From contig QZFT01000035.1 of assembly GCA_003600225.1 (NCBI GenBank), positions 1 through 64,000 on the forward strand: a stretch of 64,000 nucleotides of DNA, in the 5' to 3' direction. Below the pieces are notes generated by a model that ran no database searches, was not told where the DNA came from, and was given only the letters and a program-made list of their open reading frames with translations. Source of the DNA: Pseudonocardiaceae bacterium YIM PH 21723. GTDB taxonomy: Bacteria; Actinomycetota; Actinomycetes; Mycobacteriales; Pseudonocardiaceae. The position numbers and the translations under genes were made by a program. Positions 32,513-41,535 of the stretch are shown here, in pieces (the first letter of the stretch is position 1; the number at the start of each line of letters is the position of its first letter).

Positions 32513-33937
32513 TTACTTCACCGGCACACACGAATCCGGGGCGGCGGTGAGGTTGTACTCGCCGTACCAGCCGGAGCCGACGACCTTGCCGTTGCCGCTG
32601 ACCCAGCTCTTGGACGCCGGCAGGTAGCGGTACCAGAGCAGCTCGCCGCCGTTGTTGGCGCGCGCGCCGTACAGGATGTCGCCGCCTGCGGAGAAGATGC
32701 TGTTGAACATCTGCCAGCCGACGCCGACCCCGCCGTGGTCACTGAGGGTGCCGGTGACGTCGTCGTACACGTAGCGGAACAGCTCGCCGCCCGGCTGGCG
32801 TGCGTAGATGACGCCATCGCCCGCGGCGACGATCAGGTTGTACTTGTCCCAGCCGCCGGTGATGGTGCGGTGGGTCCAGGAATTGGCAGCCGCGTTGTAC
32901 CGGTAGAAGTCCAGGTTTCCGTTCTTCTGGATGTTGTAGATGTCGCCGCGGCCGTCCACGGTCACCCGGTTCCGGTAGGCCGGGTCCGAGGAGTAGTGGC
33001 CCCAGCCGCTGCCGACGACCTTGAAGTCCTTGCCGTCGAACTTCTCCCACGCGGTGCCGCCCAGGTAGTGGAAGCGGCGCAGTTCGCCGGTCTCCACGAA
33101 CGCCCAGACGATGTTGTCCGGACCGGCGATGGTCCGGGCGCCGAGCCAGCCGCTGCCGATCTGCTGGCCGCCGCCGTTCACCCAGTCGAACGTTCCCTGA
33201 GTCATGCCCTTGTGCTGGTACAGCCGGAGTGCGCCGTTCTGGCCGGTGATGAACACATTGCCGGCCGACTTGCAGGTCAGCGCCATGCTCGGGATCTGGC
33301 TACGGATCCAGCCGTTGATGTCGTCGGTCCGGGACTCGACGCTGCCCTGCTTCTCCGAATCGGACCCCCGGCAGCCGTGCTGCCAGGACGCGCTGTGCAC
33401 GCCTACCAGTTCCGAGCCGCGCAGCAGCGGGCCGCCCGCGTCGCCCTTGCAGGTGTCCGCGTCGCCGGTCAGGTCCAGCTCGGTGGGCCGCACGGCGCCG
33501 ACGGTGAACGTGGCGACCGAGGCCTTCTCCGGGAACCACTCGGTCTTAGTACGGCCGAAGCCGATGCCGGTCAGCTGGTCACCGGCGGCCGGCGCCTTCG
33601 AGGCCAGGGTGACCGGGGTGATCCCGGTGATCGGCTGGCTCAGCTTCACCAGTGACAGGTTGCGGTCGGTGCGCCGCACCTGGCTCGCGATCGGCACCGT
33701 CTTGTTCAGGGTGACCGTGCCCAGCGCGCCTTCGGTGGGCAGACAGTCGGCCGCGGTCAGCACCCACTCCGGTTCCACCAGCACGCCGCTGCAGGTACCG
33801 GCCGAGGTCTCCACCTTCGCCGTGTACGTGTGCTGCCCGTCCGGCAGCGTGCTGCCGCCGGAGATGCCGGAGGCACTCGGAATCGTGGCGGCCAACGCGC
33901 ATATGGTCGCGGCACCGACAATCGTCATTCTGCGCAT
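32513..33937 (-). CDS. Secreted trypsin-fold pseudoprotease with tachylectin-like beta-propeller
   Basis: 474 residues from the ATG at 33937 (AAGGGGGAG upstream); this start gives a normal signal peptide ending near SASG. The protease-like domain (25-215) lacks the triad: TAADC has Asp64 for His57, DRNLSLVKL has Asn93 for Asp102, KGDAGGP has Ala167 for Ser195. FGRTKTEW is shared with its two sisters. The C-terminal 250 residues contain about five repeats of about 47 residues (IVAAGDGVIYARQPGGELFRY, VGSGW..., quoted only in part), the five-bladed tachylectin-2-like propeller that in known members binds N-acetyl sugars. Predicted to be an exported lectin on an inactive protease scaffold. Divergent from lhgO. 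Confidence 0.83.
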   Translation of the reverse strand: MRRMTIVGAATICALAATIPSASGISGGSTLPDGQHTYTAKVETSAGTCSGVLVEPEWVLTAADCLPTEGALGTVTLNKTVPIASQVRRTDRNLSLVKLSQPITGITPVTLASKAPAAGDQLTGIGFGRTKTEWFPEKASVATFTVGAVRPTELDLTGDADTCKGDAGGPLLRGSELVGVHSASWQHGCRGSDSEKQGSVESRTDDINGWIRSQIPSMALTCKSAGNVFITGQNGALRLYQHKGMTQGTFDWVNGGGQQIGSGWLGARTIAGPDNIVWAFVETGELRRFHYLGGTAWEKFDGKDFKVVGSGWGHYSSDPAYRNRVTVDGRGDIYNIQKNGNLDFYRYNAAANSWTHRTITGGWDKYNLIVAAGDGVIYARQPGGELFRYVYDDVTGTLSDHGGVGVGWQMFNSIFSAGGDILYGARANNGGELLWYRYLPASKSWVSGNGKVVGSGWYGEYNLTAAPDSCVPVK

Positions 33938-34057
33938 GGCGAAATTGCTCCCCCTTGTAGTGATCGACCCCCGACGTGAATGCCCCATGAATTAGATAAC
34001 GCGGGGCAACATCAATCTTTTGTTTCGCCCTCGGGCTAACTGTGTAATGTGCTACTC

Positions 34058-35221
34058 ATGCGGCAGGTCGTGATCATTGGTGGCGGCATCATCGGTTTGG
34101 CGGTAGCCAGGGAACTGGCCGGCAGGTATCGGGTGGTGCTCCTGGAAAAGGAGAATCGCTGGGCCGCGCATCAGACCGGGCACAACAGCGGGGTCATCCA
34201 CGCCGGTCTGTACTACAAACCCGGTTCGGCCAAGGCGCGGATGTGCGTGGCCGGCGCCGCCTCCATGGTCGAGTTCGCCGAGGCCAACGACATCCCGGTG
34301 CAGGTGTGCGGGAAGCTGGTGGTGGCCACCGAAGAGGCCGAACTGCCCGCGTTGCGCACCCTGCACGAGCGGGCGGAGGCCAACGGCGTGCCGGCCCGGC
34401 TGCTGACCGCCGAGGAGGCCCGGGAGTACGAGCCCGAGGTCGCCTGTGTCGCGGCGCTGCGGGTGGAGTCCACCGGGATCATCGACTACGCCGCCGTGTG
34501 CCGGGCACTGGCCGACGACCTCGACGCGGACCTGCGACTGAACACCAGGGTCACCGACATCTTCCTGGGCCGGATCGACACCACCGCCGGGGACTTCACC
34601 GCCGACCTGGTGATCAACTGCGCCGGGCTGCACAGCGACCGGATCGCCCGGCTGGCCGGACTGCGGCCCTCGGCGAAGATCGTTCCCTTCCGGGGCGAGT
34701 ACTACGAGCTCGCGCCCGAGCGCCGGGATCTGGTGCGTGGCCTGATCTACCCGGTGCCCAACCCGGCCTTCCCGTTCCTCGGCGTGCACCTGACCCGGAT
34801 GATCGACGGCAGCGTGCACGCGGGGCCGAACGCGGTGCTGGCCCTGGCTCGCGAGGGTTACCGGTGGCGGGATGTCAGCCCGCGTGACCTGGGGGAGACG
34901 CTCGCCTTCCCCGGGTTCTGGCGACTGGCCGCGAAGAACCTCGGTGAGGGCATCGGCGAGGTCTCCCGATCGCTGTCCAAGGCCCGGTTCGCGAAGAGCC
35001 TCGCCCGGCTGGTCCCGGCGGTGACCAGCGAGGACATCGTGCCCGCCGGGGCCGGGGTGCGCGCCCAGGCGATGCTGCGGAACGGCGGCCTGGTCGACGA
35101 TTTCCTCATCGACCAGGCCCCTGGTCAGATCCACGTGCTCAACGCGCCCTCTCCGGCGGCCACCAGTTCACTGGAGATCGCCAAGCACATCGGCACCCTC
35201 GCCGAGGCCCAGTTGGCCTAG
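34058..35221 (+). CDS. lhgO: L-2-hydroxyglutarate oxidase
   Basis: FAD-dependent oxidase that converts L-2-hydroxyglutarate to 2-oxoglutarate, a metabolite repair reaction. 387 residues from the ATG at 34058. The dinucleotide motif VVIIGGGIIGLAVARELA is at the very N-terminus, followed by the family marker GHNSGVIHAGLYYKPGS, then NCAGLHSDRIARLAG and the C-terminal FAD-closing GAGVRAQ. Three bases of the 3' end overlap the stop region of the convergent small secreted protein gene. Confidence 0.92.
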   Translation: MRQVVIIGGGIIGLAVARELAGRYRVVLLEKENRWAAHQTGHNSGVIHAGLYYKPGSAKARMCVAGAASMVEFAEANDIPVQVCGKLVVATEEAELPALRTLHERAEANGVPARLLTAEEAREYEPEVACVAALRVESTGIIDYAAVCRALADDLDADLRLNTRVTDIFLGRIDTTAGDFTADLVINCAGLHSDRIARLAGLRPSAKIVPFRGEYYELAPERRDLVRGLIYPVPNPAFPFLGVHLTRMIDGSVHAGPNAVLALAREGYRWRDVSPRDLGETLAFPGFWRLAAKNLGEGIGEVSRSLSKARFAKSLARLVPAVTSEDIVPAGAGVRAQAMLRNGGLVDDFLIDQAPGQIHVLNAPSPAATSSLEIAKHIGTLAEAQLA

Positions 35222-35745
35222 ACGGACCGCAGCTCCAGCAGGGTCGCCGGACCCTCCTCCGGGTACGGGCCCTCGCCGACCGGGGTGGCGGTGTCGCGGG
35301 TGATGTCGTACTCCCGCTTGACCTCCTGGCCGTTCGCCTTGGCGATGGTGGTGGCCTTCATCTTGTGCGAGGAGTCCTTGCGGATGAACGTGGTGGCCTT
35401 GATCTCCAGGGAGAGGAAGCCGTTCGAGCCGAGTACCACGAAGCAGCCGGTGTGCGCGCGGGCGTCGGTGCCCGGGTAGCGGGTGTCGTTGATCGACTCG
35501 GCCTCCACCTTCATCAGGTCACCGCCCTTGGCGCAGTCGACCCACTGGATCTTGCCGTTGCCCTTCTTCAGCACGATGCCGATGGCGGCGGCGGGCGCCT
35601 TGTCCGGGTAGTCGCCGTCCTCGACGATCGGCGGCGGGGTGTCGTCGGCCCTGGCCACCGACAGCACGCCCGGGGAGTAGGTGGTCGCACCCAGCAGGGC
35701 GGCGATGCCTAAGGCGGCCGCCGCGAAGACCTTGGTGAATCGCAT
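35218..35745 (-). CDS. Small secreted protein of unknown function
   Basis: 175 residues from the ATG at 35745 (GGAGCGG upstream); a longer frame has no signal peptide. Signal peptide about 1-33 (cleavage near SVARA-D). The mature part has two cysteines (VDCAKGG and HTGCFVV), VVLGSNGFLSLEI and a charged C-terminus; beta-rich by appearance. I do not recognise a family. It lies divergent from the colicin D-like ALF toxin, with 228 bases of promoter DNA between, which makes a link to the toxin locus possible but unproven. Confidence 0.6.
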   Translation of the reverse strand: MRFTKVFAAAALGIAALLGATTYSPGVLSVARADDTPPPIVEDGDYPDKAPAAAIGIVLKKGNGKIQWVDCAKGGDLMKVEAESINDTRYPGTDARAHTGCFVVLGSNGFLSLEIKATTFIRKDSSHKMKATTIAKANGQEVKREYDITRDTATPVGEGPYPEEGPATLLELRSV

Positions 35746-35973
35746 GTTTATGCCGCTCCTATATTTAACGGATGTAATACAGGTAATGATCAGTACCCCA
35801 GCCCCCAACGGCTTCCGCGTGACAGTACGTCGCGAGTAGTCGCCGGTCAAAGGGTGATTCCGTTGGCATTAAGCCGTTTTGCCGCACATTTCGGCGGTCG
35901 CCCGAAGTGAGCGGATCCACCGATTGTCCGGGTTAAAGTCGGGACATTTCACCGACACCGTGGGGGTTTTGTC

Positions 35974-38900
35974 GTGCGCGACCCTGCTCGCTTCAGATTA
36001 AGCCACATATTCACCGCGTTGATCCTTTTCGTGGCCCTGGTCGCCGGTATGGCCGGCGAATCGATGGCCACCGTGATCGCTTCGTACCGCACGGTCGCCG
36101 CCGAGGACCTGCGCACCGACCGGGAGAAGGTCGTCGATCTGCTCAAGGCCGGCGGATCGTCCACCCAGCAGGCCGCGCAGGCCGCTCTGCTCGGCTCGGA
36201 CGACCAGGTCAAGGCCTTCCTGAACACCGGCTCGAAGGTCACCGTCGCCCACGACAACCGGGTCCGGGTCGGCCAGATCATGTCCCTGGCCGGGCGCAAC
36301 GTCCGGGAGTCCGCGCAGGCCGCCCTCGACGGCGGCCCGGACACCGTGCAGAAGTTCATCGACGACGGCTGGAAGGACCCGTTCCGCAAGGACCAGCGGA
36401 TCCAGGTCGGCGCGATCATGGCCGCCAACGGGCCGGCCACCCAGCGCGAGGCGCAGAAGGCCCTCGACGGCACCGCGGACGACGTGGTCAAGTTCCTCAC
36501 CTCCGGCCAGTACGACCCGGAGATCGCCGACCGGCGCAAGCAGGTCGGCGGGATCATGGCCACCGGCGGCGATGAGGTGAACAAGGCCGCGCAGCTCGCC
36601 CTGGACGGCGGTGACGAGGACGTTCAGGAGTTCCTGAAGACCGGCCAGCACGCCGCCCGCGCCCGGGACAACGAGCAGGCCAGTATCGGTGAGCTCGTCG
36701 GCCTGGCCCAGGCCGCCGGCGAGGAGGCCAAGCGGGAGACCGCGGCGGCCAAGGAGGCCTCGGACAAGGCCGTCGCCGCCGCCGCGCTGGCCAAGGAGGC
36801 CGCGCTGAAGGCCCGTGACGAGGCCGTCGCCGCCAAGGGTGAGGCCCAGGCCGCCTCGGCCGCCGCCGCCCGCGCCGCCGACTTCGCGAACCGGGCCGCG
36901 CGTGCCGCCCAGGAGGCGATCTCCGCCGCGAGCGCCGCCAACAACGCCGCCCGGGTGGCCTCCGACGCCGCCCAGCGCGCCGCCTCGGCGGCAGCGGCCG
37001 CAGCCCAGGCGGCCGGTGACGCCCGCAATTCCGCAGCGGCCGCCGCCGGTGACGCCAACCAGGCCGCCAACGCGCGGGCCGCCGCGCAGAAGGCCCGCGA
37101 TGTCGCCAAGGGTGCCCGCCTCGCCGCGGACGCCGCGAAGGCCGCCGGTGACGCCGCCAACCAGGCCGCCGGAGCGGGTCGCGCCGCGGCCAGCGCCGGT
37201 GCCAATGCCGACGCCGCCGCGTCCGCCGCCGCCGAGGCCGCTAACCAGTCCGGGGTCGCCGGTGCCGAGGCCGCGCGGGCCAAGAAGGCCGCCGACGACG
37301 CGCACCGGTTCGCCGGTCAGGCCAACCGGGCCGCCGGGCGGGCGGAGTCGTTCGCCAGCCAGTCGGCCAAGGCCGCCTACGACGCGTACAACGCGGCCAT
37401 CCGGGCCGCCGAGCACGCGGAGAACTCCGCGAAGGCCGCCGACGAGGCGGCCGCGCATGCCGGTGAGGCCGACAAGTGGGCCACCGAGTCGGAGAAGCAC
37501 GCGAAGGCGGCCGACGAGGCGGCGAAGGCGGCGACCAGTGCCGCCCAGCTGGCCGATTCCATCGAGAAGGCCGCCCGCGAATCGGACAAGAACCGGCTGC
37601 AGCAGATGCAGGACGAGGGCATCGCCGCCGCCGAGCAGGCCAAGGCGGAGGCCGACACCAAGATCGCCTGGGAGAAGTCCGAGGCCAGCCGGATCGACGC
37701 GGAGACCAAGGGGTTCCTGGACAAGGCCACCGCGCCGGGCGCCGATGACGCCGCCGTGCTGGGCAACGGCCGGCAGGCCGCACTGCGCCTGCGTACCCAG
37801 GGTGGCCCGTGGACCCGGACCGCCGCCGAGCAGGCACTCGGTGGCGGCGTGAAGGAGATGCGCCGCTACCTCACCGAGCAGCGGGAACTCGCCGCCGACG
37901 CCGATGACCGGGCCCGCATCCGGTACATCGCGGAGAACACCGGCAGCGACAAGCAGAAGGCCGCCGCCAAGCTCGCCTACCGCTCCGACGCCGAGGACGG
38001 CACGCCGCAGGAGTTCCTGCGTACCCAGTGGTACGAGGGCAAGGAGGCCGACGACCGGAAGAAGGTCGGCGGGATCATGGCCAAGGGTGGCGGGGCCACT
38101 CAGCGGGCCGGGCAGAAGGCCCTCGACGGCACCCCGCAGGACGTCGTCGAGTTCCTGGAGACCGGGCAGTACGTCGCGCAGAACCAGGACGACCGGACCA
38201 CCATCGGCGGCCTGCTGGCCAACGGCGGACCCGAGGTCCAGGTCGCCGCGAACATCGCGCTCGCCGGACCGCCGTCCTACGCGCGGGAGTTCGTGCAGAC
38301 CGGCCAGTTCAAGGCGGCCCAGCGCGACCAGCTGACCGCGTCGCACGTCTCCCAGGTGCGTCGCCTGGTCGCCGAGGCCACCCGCATTGCCGCGGGTGCC
38401 CAGGAGGCCGCCGCGTACGCGTGGAAGACCGCGTCCGACGCCCGCAAGGCCGCCGACGAGGCCAAGCAGTGGGCGGCCAAGGCCCGGGAGTGGGCCAACG
38501 AGGCCGCCAAGTGGGCCGAGCAGGCCAAGCAGTCGGCCCTGGAGGCGCAGCAGTCCGCCGCGCGGGCCGCCGAATCGGCCAAGTCGGCGCGGGCCGCGGC
38601 CGACGCCGCGCAGGCCGACGCCCAGGCGGCTTCGGTGTCCGCGACCCGCGCGGCCGGTTCCGCCGCACAGGCCAGGGCATCGGCCGCCGACGCCGCGGCC
38701 AGTGCCTCCGCCGCCCGCGCCTCCGCCGTCCAGGCCGGCAAGGACGCCGAGGCCGCTCAGGCCGCGGCCAACGAGGCCTACGACATCGCGCAGGCCAAGC
38801 AGCAGGCGGAGGACCAGGCCGCCCACGCGCGTGGCGAGATGAGCGCCAACGAGGAGGAGCAGCTCAAAGCCTCCTGCAACGGCGACCAGGCGTGCATCGA

Positions 38901-40038
38901 CAAGTTCAAGCAGGCGCAGAAGGACGCGGACAAGAGCCTGCTGGACTTCCTGAAGGAGAACGGCGCCGAGGTCATCCTGGAACTGATCGGCTACAACGAC
39001 GCCGTCAAGTGCTTCACCCAGGGCGATGTCGAGGCCTGCATCTGGACCGCGATCAACGCGCTGTCCTTCGCCAACCCCCTCGCACTGCTGGGCAAGGGCT
39101 TCAAGCTGGCCAGCGCCATCGGCAAGGTCATCGGGAAGGTCGGCAAGTTCCTCAAGCGGGTCGACGAGGCCAAGAACGAGGTCAAGGCCGGTCGCAAGGC
39201 CATGCAGGAGGCGATCGAGGCCTGCAAGGTGCCAGGCAACAGCTTCCTGCCCGGGACCCGGGTGACCCTCGCCGACGGCAGCAGTAAGGCGATCGAGCAG
39301 GTCAAGGTCGGTGATCGGGTACTGGCCGGCGATCCGGTGACCAAGCAGTCCGGGGCGCACGCCGTCACCAGGGTGATCATCGGATCCGGGGTCAAGCAAC
39401 TGGTCGCCGTGGGAACCGCCGGTGCGGGCACCATCCAGGCCACCGGCAACCACCCGTTCTGGGTCACCGACCGCGGCTACTGGACCTTCGCCAGGGACGT
39501 GCGGGCCGGGCAGCACCTGCTCAGCCCGGACGGTCGCCCGGTCGAGGTCACCTCAGCGGTGCGGCACGAGTACCAGGGCCGGGTCTACAACCTGACCGTC
39601 GAGGGCGTGCACACCTACTACGTGGACGGTGGCGGCGCCGAGCCGGTGCTGGTGCACAACGCGGGCTGTGGACCGGCCGGGGCCAAGGGCGGCTGGGAGT
39701 CGAAGTCCGACTTCGGCGACTACTTCAACAAGCAGGATCCGCTGGACCAGAAGTTCAAGCACGCCGTGGACTTCGGGATCAGCGGGGGCAAGAACACCGC
39801 GAACAAGAAGCTCTGGGAGCAGGCGATGCGGGAGCACATGACCGCGCCGGACACCAAGATCTTCCGGTTCAACTACCGCAATCAGGGTCAGGCCGTCGGT
39901 TTCATCAAGCCCAACCCGGCGGATGCGAACAGGCCGATCATGGTGATGCTCGATGAGACGGGGAAGTTCTGGTCCGGCTGGAAGCTGTTCCCGAACCAGT
40001 GGACCGACATCATCGAAAAGGGAATTCTGAAGAACTAG
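35974..40038 (+). CDS. Giant secreted ALF-repeat polymorphic toxin: Hint plus colicin D-like tRNase
   Basis: 1354 residues, GTG start. N-terminal hydrophobic export signal about 9-30. Five ALF units about 45-230 (VGxIMAxGG...AQKALDG...DVVKFLTSGQ), Ala-rich helices about 243-583, more ALF units about 636-790, a second helical stretch to about 960. Hint domain about 1089-1229: it starts NSFLPGTRV and ends VLVHN, the usual auto-processing module before a toxin tip. The C-terminal 125 residues match the colicin D nuclease, which cuts tRNA-Arg in the anticodon loop: KFKH at 1260-1263 and SGWKL with Ser1334 and Trp1336 correspond to the Lys608/Lys610/His611 and Ser677/Trp679 I recall for colicin D. 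Followed by an immunity gene after 13 bases and a pseudoprotease-lectin gene. Confidence 0.87.
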   Translation: MRDPARFRLSHIFTALILFVALVAGMAGESMATVIASYRTVAAEDLRTDREKVVDLLKAGGSSTQQAAQAALLGSDDQVKAFLNTGSKVTVAHDNRVRVGQIMSLAGRNVRESAQAALDGGPDTVQKFIDDGWKDPFRKDQRIQVGAIMAANGPATQREAQKALDGTADDVVKFLTSGQYDPEIADRRKQVGGIMATGGDEVNKAAQLALDGGDEDVQEFLKTGQHAARARDNEQASIGELVGLAQAAGEEAKRETAAAKEASDKAVAAAALAKEAALKARDEAVAAKGEAQAASAAAARAADFANRAARAAQEAISAASAANNAARVASDAAQRAASAAAAAAQAAGDARNSAAAAAGDANQAANARAAAQKARDVAKGARLAADAAKAAGDAANQAAGAGRAAASAGANADAAASAAAEAANQSGVAGAEAARAKKAADDAHRFAGQANRAAGRAESFASQSAKAAYDAYNAAIRAAEHAENSAKAADEAAAHAGEADKWATESEKHAKAADEAAKAATSAAQLADSIEKAARESDKNRLQQMQDEGIAAAEQAKAEADTKIAWEKSEASRIDAETKGFLDKATAPGADDAAVLGNGRQAALRLRTQGGPWTRTAAEQALGGGVKEMRRYLTEQRELAADADDRARIRYIAENTGSDKQKAAAKLAYRSDAEDGTPQEFLRTQWYEGKEADDRKKVGGIMAKGGGATQRAGQKALDGTPQDVVEFLETGQYVAQNQDDRTTIGGLLANGGPEVQVAANIALAGPPSYAREFVQTGQFKAAQRDQLTASHVSQVRRLVAEATRIAAGAQEAAAYAWKTASDARKAADEAKQWAAKAREWANEAAKWAEQAKQSALEAQQSAARAAESAKSARAAADAAQADAQAASVSATRAAGSAAQARASAADAAASASAARASAVQAGKDAEAAQAAANEAYDIAQAKQQAEDQAAHARGEMSANEEEQLKASCNGDQACIDKFKQAQKDADKSLLDFLKENGAEVILELIGYNDAVKCFTQGDVEACIWTAINALSFANPLALLGKGFKLASAIGKVIGKVGKFLKRVDEAKNEVKAGRKAMQEAIEACKVPGNSFLPGTRVTLADGSSKAIEQVKVGDRVLAGDPVTKQSGAHAVTRVIIGSGVKQLVAVGTAGAGTIQATGNHPFWVTDRGYWTFARDVRAGQHLLSPDGRPVEVTSAVRHEYQGRVYNLTVEGVHTYYVDGGGAEPVLVHNAGCGPAGAKGGWESKSDFGDYFNKQDPLDQKFKHAVDFGISGGKNTANKKLWEQAMREHMTAPDTKIFRFNYRNQGQAVGFIKPNPADANRPIMVMLDETGKFWSGWKLFPNQWTDIIEKGILKN

Positions 40039-40051
40039 CTGGAGGTGCTCC

Positions 40052-40369
40052 GTGGTCCGGTCCGAACAGCAGTCCTGGGCGAAAGCCGTCGATCTCCCAC
40101 CGGGAAGCGGTCTGGCGGAGATGCTCACGCAGATGCGTGCGCTGGTCGCCGGATCGATGCCCCCGGAGGAGTTCCACGACGCCTGGTACGCCACCCGGCG
40201 CCGGACCACCGAGCGCACCCACGGCGCCCTCGACCGGGCGCTGAACGCGGTGTGGTTCCTGCTGGAGGACTACTACCCGGATCCGGAACAGCGAGTCGAG
40301 GGCGACACCTCAGCCGAGGAGTTGATCGACGGCGTGCGTGCCGCCCTCGACGAGCTGGATCAAGCGTGA
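40052..40369 (+). CDS. Colicin D-type immunity protein (putative)
   Basis: 105 residues, GTG start with GGAGGTG just upstream, 13 bases after the toxin stop. All-helical by composition, with LTQMRALVAGSMPPEEFHDAW and a late SAEELIDGVRAALDEL helix, resembling the four-helix colicin/pyocin immunity proteins in which an acidic surface covers the nuclease active site. No signal peptide. Function is inferred from both position and fold pattern. Confidence 0.78.
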   Translation: MVRSEQQSWAKAVDLPPGSGLAEMLTQMRALVAGSMPPEEFHDAWYATRRRTTERTHGALDRALNAVWFLLEDYYPDPEQRVEGDTSAEELIDGVRAALDELDQA

Positions 40370-40391
40370 ACGTGCTTTTACTGGAGGGAAC

Positions 40392-41483
40392 ATGCGCAAG
40401 GCTGTATTGGCGACCCTGACCGTCGCCGCCCTGATCGGGGGTGTGCCGGCGGCGAACGCCCTCACCGGCGGTCAGGCCACGGACGCCCCGGCCACCCTGG
40501 TCAAGATCGAGAACGGCGACCACGCCTGTTCCGGAACCCTGGTCGCCCCGCAGTGGGTGCTGACCATCAGCGGCTGCCCGCTGCAGGGTGCGACCGCCTA
40601 CCTCGGCCGCAGGTCGCAGTGGAACAGCGACGGCCGCGCGGTGAAGATCGTGGACCAGGTCGCCCGCACCGACCGGGGCGTGACGCTGGCCAAGCTGGCC
40701 ACCCCGCAGTTCGACCTCACCCCGGTCAAGATCGCCACCCAGGCACCCGCCGCGGGGGAGAACCTGCAACTCCTCGGCTACGGCCGCACCGCGACCGAAT
40801 GGCTGCCGGACAAGCCACACGTGGCCACCGCACAGGTCGGCGCGCTGCGCGGCACCGAGTTCGACCTGACCGGCTCGGCCACCACCTGCCAGGGCGACGC
40901 CGGTGGCCCGGCGCTGCGTGGCGGTGAACTGGTGGCCGTGCACGGCGCCAGTGGACTGCAGGGTTGCTACGGCGCCAGGGACCCGAAGCCGGGGAGCACC
41001 GAGTTCCGGGTGGACGACCTGGCCGGCTGGATCGCGGCCAGCACTCCCAGCAGCCCGCAGCAGCTCCGCAACGCCTTCGGCAACCGGTGCGCGGTGGTGT
41101 TCGGCAGCGACCCGGCGAACGGCGCTCCGGTGAAGCAGTTCGACTGCCTCAAGCAGTACGCGGACCAGGTGTGGAAGCTGGAGCCCACGCCCGGTGGCTA
41201 CCAGGTGCGCAACGCCTTCACCGACCGGTGCATGGTCGTCTTCTCCGGCGGCGGAACCGGGAACGGCCAGCCGGTGAAGCAGTTCGACTGCGTTCCGGCC
41301 TACGCCGACCAGCTGTGGAAGCTGGAGCCGGTGGCCAAGGGTGGATTCCAGCTGCGCAACGCGTTCACCAACCGCTGCCTCGCGCTGTTGTCCGGTGGCG
41401 GCAATGAGAACGGCCAGCAGCTCTACCAGTGGGACTGCGTGCCGGAGTACACCGACCAGGTCTGGAAGCTGGAGACCGTCTGA
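40392..41483 (+). CDS. Secreted trypsin-fold pseudoprotease with ricin-like trefoil, in toxin operon
   Basis: 363 residues from the ATG at 40392 (GGAGGGAAC before it), 22 bases after the immunity gene, so in the toxin operon. Signal peptide about 1-23, then LTGG. The triad is lost: LTISGC has Gly61 for His57, DRGVTLAKL has Gly96 for Asp102, QGDAGGP has Ala170 for Ser195. GYGRTATEW is shared with the other two pseudoproteases. Residues about 230-363 hold three trefoil repeats (LRNAF.NRC..VF/LL, QFDC/QWDC, YADQVWKLE), one ricin-type domain. A function in binding glycans on the producer or target surface is likely; its linkage to a toxin and immunity gene is the strongest hint at what this protein family does. 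Confidence 0.85.
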   Translation: MRKAVLATLTVAALIGGVPAANALTGGQATDAPATLVKIENGDHACSGTLVAPQWVLTISGCPLQGATAYLGRRSQWNSDGRAVKIVDQVARTDRGVTLAKLATPQFDLTPVKIATQAPAAGENLQLLGYGRTATEWLPDKPHVATAQVGALRGTEFDLTGSATTCQGDAGGPALRGGELVAVHGASGLQGCYGARDPKPGSTEFRVDDLAGWIAASTPSSPQQLRNAFGNRCAVVFGSDPANGAPVKQFDCLKQYADQVWKLEPTPGGYQVRNAFTDRCMVVFSGGGTGNGQPVKQFDCVPAYADQLWKLEPVAKGGFQLRNAFTNRCLALLSGGGNENGQQLYQWDCVPEYTDQVWKLETV

Positions 41484-41491
41484 CGCGAAGG

Positions 41492-41523
41492 CGACCGTGA
41501 CCGGGAACCCCCGGTCACGGTCG
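41492..41523. terminator. Strong bidirectional hairpin
   Basis: CGACCGTGACCGGG (41492-41505) pairs perfectly with CCCGGTCACGGTCG (41510-41523) around AACC: a 14-bp stem. It ends the colicin D-like toxin operon and the convergent DUF1906 gene. Confidence 0.88.
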
Positions 41524-41535
41524 TCACCGGATCGT

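Noticed and set aside
35998-39516. Open frame of about 1170 codons on the minus strand
   Set aside because: Antisense shadow of the colicin D-like ALF toxin, Gly/Arg/Leu-rich, no domain recognised.
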